Origin: ASV31 sp965229765
Lineage (GTDB): Bacteria; Pseudomonadota; Alphaproteobacteria; Rhodobacterales; Rhodobacteraceae
Length of the DNA: 64,000 bases
Assembly: GCA_965229765.1 (NCBI GenBank)
Contig: CBDDJT010000004.1
Span: 1,364,001 to 1,428,000, forward strand
Reading direction: 5' to 3'
Below the pieces are notes generated by a model. That model was not told the origin of the DNA. It did not search any database and saw only the letters and a list, made by a program, of their open reading frames with translations. The position numbers and the translations under genes are program-made. Numbering within the stretch: position 1 is the stretch's first letter; every line of letters starts with the position of its first letter. Below, one piece after another: positions 59,309 through 64,000 of this stretch.

Positions 59309-59383
59309 TTGAGTATTCCTTCTCTCAGTGAAGCGACTGTCAGGGACGTTTAATGCCTTGTTGTGTCAGCAGCCTCCGGAGGG

Positions 59384-59767
59384 TTATGCAATGCGCGCCT
59401 TGCTCGCGGCCCAAAGGGACAGCAAGCCGATTGGCGCAAGCATGACGATCTGCGGGAAGAACTGGCCGTACATCACGCTGGTCGCGACAAAGACCAGCGC
59501 CAGGCCGACATACTGGATACCGATATAGATCAGCAGCACCCTGCAAAGCGGGTCGGTTTCGTCCTTTCGGCTGACATAGAACAAGGTGAGCGAGGACAAG
59601 AGCAGCACAACGGTCGTCATGTGCCACGACGAATGAAGCGTTGCCTTTACCAGATCAGGTGCATCTGACGTCATTAAAGGGGCTATCACTTGGGATTCCC
59701 CAATGAACGTATGAACAAGTGCCACCGCAAAGTTGATGATTGCAGCAACGATAGGAATGACTTTCAT
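59384..59767 (-). CDS. Small integral membrane protein, 127 aa
   Basis: Four hydrophobic helices are evident (IPIVAAIINFAVALVHTFIG; WHMTTVVLLLSSLTLFYVSR; LLIYIGIQYVGLALVFVATS; FFPQIVMLAPIGLLSLWAAS). I recognise no family with confidence; the shape recalls DoxX-like or DUF-type redox membrane proteins. The ATG at 59767 has GGGGG 7 bp before it. It may share a transcript with the reductase gene 75 bp downstream. Confidence 0.7.
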   Translation of the reverse strand: MKVIPIVAAIINFAVALVHTFIGESQVIAPLMTSDAPDLVKATLHSSWHMTTVVLLLSSLTLFYVSRKDETDPLCRVLLIYIGIQYVGLALVFVATSVMYGQFFPQIVMLAPIGLLSLWAASKARIA

Positions 59768-59874
59768 TTTCAACCCCCTTCAGGTGCGATTTTCGTTTTG
59801 ACGAGCGGCGTCATCATTCTCAATTTGACCTGTCTCGGTTCGGTGAGGACGCCGCCCACCAATGCCCTGAGGCT

Positions 59875-60627
59875 TCACTCTGCCAGAGCCTCGATCAACA
59901 GATCAGAGAACAGCCGCGTGCTGTGCTGTTGCTGGCCAGTGATGATCTGCCCGTCACGGATTGCGAAAGGTGCAAGTGGGGCCGCAGATTCGAAGGTGGT
60001 GTTGGGGTTCTTTTTCGCCTCGGTCTCAATGGTGTATTCGTTCACCTTGGTGCCCAGGGCCGCATCCATCATCTGTTCTTCGCTGTCGGGATAGCCCGTC
60101 CAGGTCTTTCCATCTGCCATCAGCGTCCCGTCGCTCAGCTTCGTCCAGAGCATCAGGCAGGTGCCGTGGCAGATCAGACCGATGATCTTGCCGCTCTCGT
60201 AGAAATCAGCGATCAATTTGTGCAGCGCGGTGTCGTCTTTGAACGTGACCAACGGCCCTCCGCCACCAGCGACGCAAACCGCATCATATTGGCTGATATC
60301 GACATCTGCGATGGACGGGGTGTTTTCCATCAGCGCAGCGAAGGTCGCGTGGTGTTTGAAGCCCAGCGTGATCAGGTCATTGGGATATTGTGTCATCTCG
60401 TTCTCGGGGTCCGAGAAGCCGTCGAACTCGACATTGCCCCCTTTGGGCGAAGCGATATCGACTGTGCAGCCAGCCTGCATCAGGTCAAAGAATGGGCCGG
60501 TCATCTCTTCAGCGAAGAAGCCGACCGGAAACCCCATAAGGGTGGCGGGGTTCGAAACGATATAGAGCACCTTCTTGCCCGCAACATTTGCATAGGCGTG
60601 GCGGCGGATAGCGGTAGATGTGGTCAT
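59875..60627 (-). CDS. DJ-1/PfpI-family protein (HchA-like), 250 aa
   Basis: A class I glutamine-amidotransferase-like fold with KVLYIVSNPATLMGFPVGFF, DIASPKGGNVEFDGFSDPEN and the nucleophile elbow IIGLICHGTCLMLW (Cys followed by His). HchA-like proteins act as glyoxalase III or on glycated proteins. The neighbourhood of GST and carbonyl reductase fits detoxification of reactive carbonyls such as methylglyoxal. GAGGACAC precedes the ATG. It lies 102 bp downstream of the AraC gene on the same strand. Confidence 0.83.
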   Translation of the reverse strand: MTTSTAIRRHAYANVAGKKVLYIVSNPATLMGFPVGFFAEEMTGPFFDLMQAGCTVDIASPKGGNVEFDGFSDPENEMTQYPNDLITLGFKHHATFAALMENTPSIADVDISQYDAVCVAGGGGPLVTFKDDTALHKLIADFYESGKIIGLICHGTCLMLWTKLSDGTLMADGKTWTGYPDSEEQMMDAALGTKVNEYTIETEAKKNPNTTFESAAPLAPFAIRDGQIITGQQQHSTRLFSDLLIEALAE

Positions 60628-60726
60628 GTGTCCTCACAAAGATCAATTTGCGTTGATCTGAATGTGGACACTCAGGCGGACTGTGTCACTCGCAGGGCGT
60701 GCCACAACACTTGCGGCCTGCGCCAA

Positions 60727-61737
60727 TCACGCGCTCTGCCGATGTGCCTCGCGCCACGCCTCGGGTGTGGATTCCGTCCACCGCCGAAAAGCCCTGAAGA
60801 ATGAGTTGGGATCCTCAAAGCCAAGCAGAAAGCTGACTTCCGCCGCACCGAGGTTTGTATTCGTCAGGTAGTGCTGCGCCAGTCGCATGCGCGCGGAATT
60901 GAGGACATCCAGCCAGGATGTGCCCTCTTCCGATAGCCGCCGTTGCAAGGACCGACGACTGACCGCAAGCTCACCGGCCACGTCATCGATTTGCGTCCGC
61001 CCGCTGGGCAGCAGCTCCAGAAGGGCATTTTCAACGCGGGCGCGCACGCCAAGATCGTCACGCGCCGCGTCCATCCGGCGCCGCAAGTCCGGCTCAAAGG
61101 ATTGCCACATCTGATTGTCATGTGTCAGGAAGGGTCGCATTGCGTCGATTGGATCAAGGCTGAAAGATGCGGTGTCACCATAGGCGACCGGGCACCCGAA
61201 CCAATCCGCAAAGGCAGTGGTCTCTTGGAGTGCCGCTGGTAGGACAACAGCCTGCGGCACAACCCGCCTGCGCGTGGCGCGGCGCAGCAAATTGACGAGA
61301 AAGACAATCTCGGTTGCCGCGAGCGTCGTTGGCAAATCAGGGCGATACTTGCAACGGTAGGTAAACTGGGTCGCGGTGGGCATCACCTCCACATCAAGCC
61401 TGAAAGCTCCTACGAGGCGCTTAAACTCGCCAAGCCGCTGCCCCGCCACCGTCATGTTGGGCGCGCACATGGCGGCAAAGAAGGCCGGATCGAAGAATTC
61501 GCTCGCTTCGATCTGGCCGAGTTTGAGTGCCAGTGTCGGCGATTGCGCTTCAGCGTCAAAGCTATCCCAAAGTGCGTAGAATTCACCCAGCGTGATGCGG
61601 CTGCCGTCACCATCCAATAGCCCAGCTGGCAGGCCGGCACGCCGAAGGACGGCCACCGCGCTCAGGCCAAGATCGGCGAGCATCAGCCTCCAGACCTTTC
61701 CTACATGTACCGTCGGCTGCTGAGATGAACGCTGCAT
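60727..61737 (-). CDS. AraC-family transcriptional regulator, 336 aa
   Basis: The C-terminal double helix-turn-helix is typical: ELAVSRRSLQRRLSEEGTSW, MRLAQHYLTNTNLGAAEVSF and LLGFEDPNSFFRAFRRWTES. The N-terminal ~220 residues match the AraC-type arabinose-binding-like domain of OruR/ArgR regulators. The ATG at 61737 has GGAGGGG directly upstream; a longer frame lacks a ribosome site. It probably activates the DJ-1/PfpI gene located downstream on the same strand. Confidence 0.87.
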   Translation of the reverse strand: MQRSSQQPTVHVGKVWRLMLADLGLSAVAVLRRAGLPAGLLDGDGSRITLGEFYALWDSFDAEAQSPTLALKLGQIEASEFFDPAFFAAMCAPNMTVAGQRLGEFKRLVGAFRLDVEVMPTATQFTYRCKYRPDLPTTLAATEIVFLVNLLRRATRRRVVPQAVVLPAALQETTAFADWFGCPVAYGDTASFSLDPIDAMRPFLTHDNQMWQSFEPDLRRRMDAARDDLGVRARVENALLELLPSGRTQIDDVAGELAVSRRSLQRRLSEEGTSWLDVLNSARMRLAQHYLTNTNLGAAEVSFLLGFEDPNSFFRAFRRWTESTPEAWREAHRQSA

Positions 61738-62701
61738 GGGCCCCTCCAATAACCATCGATACAGGAAGGACACTGTTCAGCCAAATTCCACATGCGCCAT
61801 TTTACTTGCTTTATGTGCCACTACACATGTTTGTTGCTCGACCTGCTTCACCCGCAGCTTTCCGCGTTTTCTGGTTTTTGCGGCGTCCGTGATATTGCAA
61901 ATTGCGGCCATTGGCAGGAAAATCTCGTATTTCCAAATTGTCCGCGACATGATCCTTAGGCGTATCGTACTCTCTGCAGTTCGTATGAACGGCTGGTTTT
62001 CTCGCCGCACAGCGGCGCGAGAATTTACGCAATTGCAGCAAGTTTCTCGCTGCGAGCGCACGCAGAATGAGGATCCGATTCACAGATTGGGCTCTTTGAC
62101 ACCTTCGCCGCGCGATCCACGAACGGCAGGTCTAGGATGAGCCGCCCTTTGCTGCATCGCGCACGAACTGATAAACTGCGGACTTAACCGACCTTCGTTT
62201 TTTAGCCCTCGCTGACGCAGCATCTGTTCGCGAGCGCAGCACGTTATGTGCGGCGTCGCAGCCAAGGTCGTCAAAGCGGTTATTCGAAGCGGCCTGATGA
62301 CATCAAATCCAAACCGCACTTTCGCTGCGTGGTGCATGAACTCGAAGGTCGCGGGACAAAACCGACCTTCGAGTTTGGGCCTTCGCTGACGCAGAATTGT
62401 TTGGCGCGCGCAGCATTGATGTTGTGGCGATGCGGCAAATTTTCAGATTTCGGTCATTCATACTTGCGCTTGAGGCCCAATCCCAAACAGACCATTCGCC
62501 GCGTGCTTTATGGGCAAACAAGCCGCGGCCTCTCACAAAAAATTTGTAATCTGAAGTTTACTGGCGCAGCATCTTTTCGCCTAACCTGCACAGCACCTAT
62601 TTCGCGACGATGCGGCAGGTTACCCTTTTGCAGTTGATCATTCGTTGTTACGCAAGGTTAAATCAATTCACCATCAAAGTCTCTTTTCTGGGCGTAGGCG
62701 A
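61738..62701. repeat. 964-bp gene-free region with degenerate 174/175-bp repeats, right array
   Basis: Units begin CTGACGCAGCATCTGTTCGC (62212), CTGACGCAGAATTGTTTGGC (62386) and CTGGCGCAGCATCTTTTCGC (62561), spaced 174 and 175 bp. A decayed unit seems to start near 62035 (GCAGCAAGTTTCTCGCTGCG). The shared internal words match those of the left array (54.4-54.9 kb): GCAGC clusters, CATTCG and CAAACCGCACTTTCGCTGCG-like ends. Open frames crossing them have no protein likeness. The first ~280 bp hold AT-rich sequence for the AraC promoter. Confidence 0.72.
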
Positions 62702-63463
62702 CTACTGCAGCGTTATCTCGTCCCCGAGTTTAATTGTCCCGCCCTCTACGACTTCGGCGTAGACGCCCATATCAAAGTGCGCGTAGGTCTTACGCAACAG
62801 GCTGGGTATGGGCATGTCTCTTTCCGCGGTTTTCGGGTTCACTTCGGTTGCGGCACAGCGCCGGGTCCGCAGCAAAACCTTCAATCGAACAGAACCGATT
62901 TGGACGTTGCGACCCACATGATCCAATTCCACCCAAGGTGTCCAACCTTCGACCTCGATGTTCATGCGGAAACGTTTTTCGTTGATCGGTTGCCCAATGT
63001 CCTTTGAGAAGGCGGCAACGCTGTCACGCGACAGGATTGAAACGGCATTCATCAATTCAGGCGATACAACCGAAACATCGGTAAAACGATGCGGATCTGA
63101 CCGCACAAGCGAAGGTGTTTCGTCCAACTGAAGAGTTGACTTCAAAAACCGGGCGGCTCCGTCGCGGCCCGTCTGATGCGACAGATCAAATGTCAGGGCT
63201 GAGCCAGCATGAGTCAAAGATAATGCCTGCTTGTCCAGATGTGCCTCTATGCCAGCGAGCTCGGCTTCTTTTAACAGAACCACGAACTTATCCTTCGGGA
63301 GTGGTTTAGGGTCAGACGGATCAAATCCGCTTTCCGGGCGGGCAAACCCCCATTGCCGATCTCCAGGAAAGCCCTCGCCAGGTTGCAGGGCCACGCTGTC
63401 CAGAGGTTCGGCGGACATGCCTTTGATCGGGTAGCGCGCAAGCGCAACGATGCGTCCAGTCAC
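62702..63463 (-). CDS. MOSC-domain protein, 253 aa
   Basis: The N-terminal beta-barrel begins VTGRIVALARYPIKGMSAEP, followed by GFPGDRQWGFA. The MOSC core has the conserved sulfur-carrier Cys in RRCAATEVNPKTAERD and ends with GGTIKLGDEIT. MOSC proteins transfer or use sulfur with molybdenum cofactor or, as in mARC/YcbX, reduce N-hydroxylated compounds. The GTG at 63463 forms a GTGA overlap with the amidase stop; an ATG at 63490 is an alternative. The coupling with an amidase suggests joint action on an amide or hydroxamate-like substrate (inference). Confidence 0.8.
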   Translation of the reverse strand: MTGRIVALARYPIKGMSAEPLDSVALQPGEGFPGDRQWGFARPESGFDPSDPKPLPKDKFVVLLKEAELAGIEAHLDKQALSLTHAGSALTFDLSHQTGRDGAARFLKSTLQLDETPSLVRSDPHRFTDVSVVSPELMNAVSILSRDSVAAFSKDIGQPINEKRFRMNIEVEGWTPWVELDHVGRNVQIGSVRLKVLLRTRRCAATEVNPKTAERDMPIPSLLRKTYAHFDMGVYAEVVEGGTIKLGDEITLQ

Positions 63464-64000
63464 AAATGTGCGTCCATTGAAGCCGCCCATCCCAATAATG
63501 CGCTATCTTCACCAGGACGGGCCAAAAATTCGAGACCCAAAGGACGTTTATCAAATCCCTGAATGGGTAAAGTGATCGCGGGGCTCCCCGAGATGGATGC
63601 CGCCAAGGCTCGATCCGTTAGAAGCGGGAACAGAGGGTAGGACTTGCCATTCACGCTGACCTCAGTCGTATGCAGTGCAGGTGCTGCGATTGGGACGGAA
63701 GGATAGACCAGTGCATCGAGACCGTCCATCGCTTTGGCCAAAAACTCCCTGACCTGTGCACAGCCATCGTGGCGCAGGTCTTCCAATTGGGCGTCGGTTG
63801 TTGCATCCGTTGCGACGGCTCGGAACACCTCAGCCACATCGGGGCTTGCAATCCTGTTGGCAAAGGCATCGAGCGTCAGCCCGCATTGGCGCAGCAAGAA
63901 ATTGGACCACCAGCGCTTGGCCTCTGCGATAACAAGTGGCAAGGCGGTCTGTTCGATCGCTGCCGCGAGTTTCGGCGCATCGACAGTCTTTATGGTCGCG
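63460..64000 (-). CDS. Amidase-signature family protein, C-terminal part (gene runs off the window)
   Basis: The visible ~180 residues are the C-terminal end of an amidase-signature enzyme: MDGLDALVYPSVPIAAPALH, SISGSPAITLPIQGFDKRPL and GLEFLARPGEDSALLGWAAS are the usual closing motifs. The catalytic Ser-Ser-Lys region lies beyond the right edge. The frame is open to position 64000. It overlaps the MOSC gene by 4 bp if that gene starts at its GTG. Confidence 0.8.
   Translation of the reverse strand, partial: ATIKTVDAPKLAAAIEQTALPLVIAEAKRWWSNFLLRQCGLTLDAFANRIASPDVAEVFRAVATDATTDAQLEDLRHDGCAQVREFLAKAMDGLDALVYPSVPIAAPALHTTEVSVNGKSYPLFPLLTDRALAASISGSPAITLPIQGFDKRPLGLEFLARPGEDSALLGWAASMDAHL

Noticed and set aside
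61736..62637. Several short frames between the AraC and MOSC genes
   Set aside because: They fall in the repeat array or promoter region, with no ribosome sites and no family likeness.

Overview
The window looks like an accessory part of an alphaproteobacterial genome, most likely a Rhodobacterales (Roseobacter-group) marine bacterium. Seen in the sequence: high G+C over most of its length, abundant TRAP, TTT and ABC solute importers, cytosolic sulfatases, and many broken insertion sequences. The taxon is an inference. No rRNA, tRNA, CRISPR array or housekeeping gene was found. The layout suggests modules joined at IS scars (about 9.8-10.6, 40.2-40.9 and 48.9-54.4 kb).

1-9.7 kb. Five minus-strand genes (1-3.7 kb) include three GIY-YIG-fold proteins, a metallophosphatase and an unknown protein. 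A double AAA+ ATPase (3.8-5.9 kb) is divergent from a WYL-domain regulator. They are followed by a CDKN3-like phosphatase, a conserved unnamed protein with macrodomain-like features, and an unknown protein.

10.6-22.4 kb. A complete carbohydrate/polyol catabolic operon: binding protein, two permeases, a tiny membrane protein, two different ABC ATPases, a fused dihydroxyacetone-kinase-type DhaK-DhaL, a LacI-family regulator that appears to start at CTG, a TIM-barrel isomerase and a Gfo/Idh/MocA dehydrogenase. Two identical-core palindromes 30 bp apart lie in its promoter. It ends in an N-truncated SMP-30/lactonase and a decapitated sulfatase.

22.5-40.2 kb. A sulfate-ester utilisation region: a tripartite tricarboxylate-type (TTT) importer with a sulfatase; an enolase-superfamily dehydratase with a GntR regulator; a GMC oxidoreductase, aldehyde dehydrogenase and choline-sulfatase-like sulfatase operon; then a ROK regulator, a TRAP-TAXI importer and a third sulfatase. 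All sulfatases lack signal peptides and carry the Cys-type formylglycine motif. The model is import of an intact sulfate ester, cytosolic desulfation, then oxidation of the freed alcohol to an acid. The substrate is unknown.

41.2-48.7 kb. A TRAP DctPQM importer with a pair of carboxymuconolactone-decarboxylase-like proteins, divergent from a LysR regulator, an FAD/NAD(P)-binding monooxygenase-like protein and an M19 dipeptidase-like protein lacking the usual HxD metal motif.

48.9-54.4 kb. Nested IS5, IS3, IS1111-type and IS1182 material; two IS1111-type elements look intact.

54.4-64 kb. A block that reads as lower in G+C, with electrophile/carbonyl-handling genes (two SDR-type reductases, GST, DJ-1/PfpI protein, LysR and AraC regulators) bracketed by two arrays of degenerate repeats with a 174-175-bp period. 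A MOSC protein and a partial amidase follow at the right edge.
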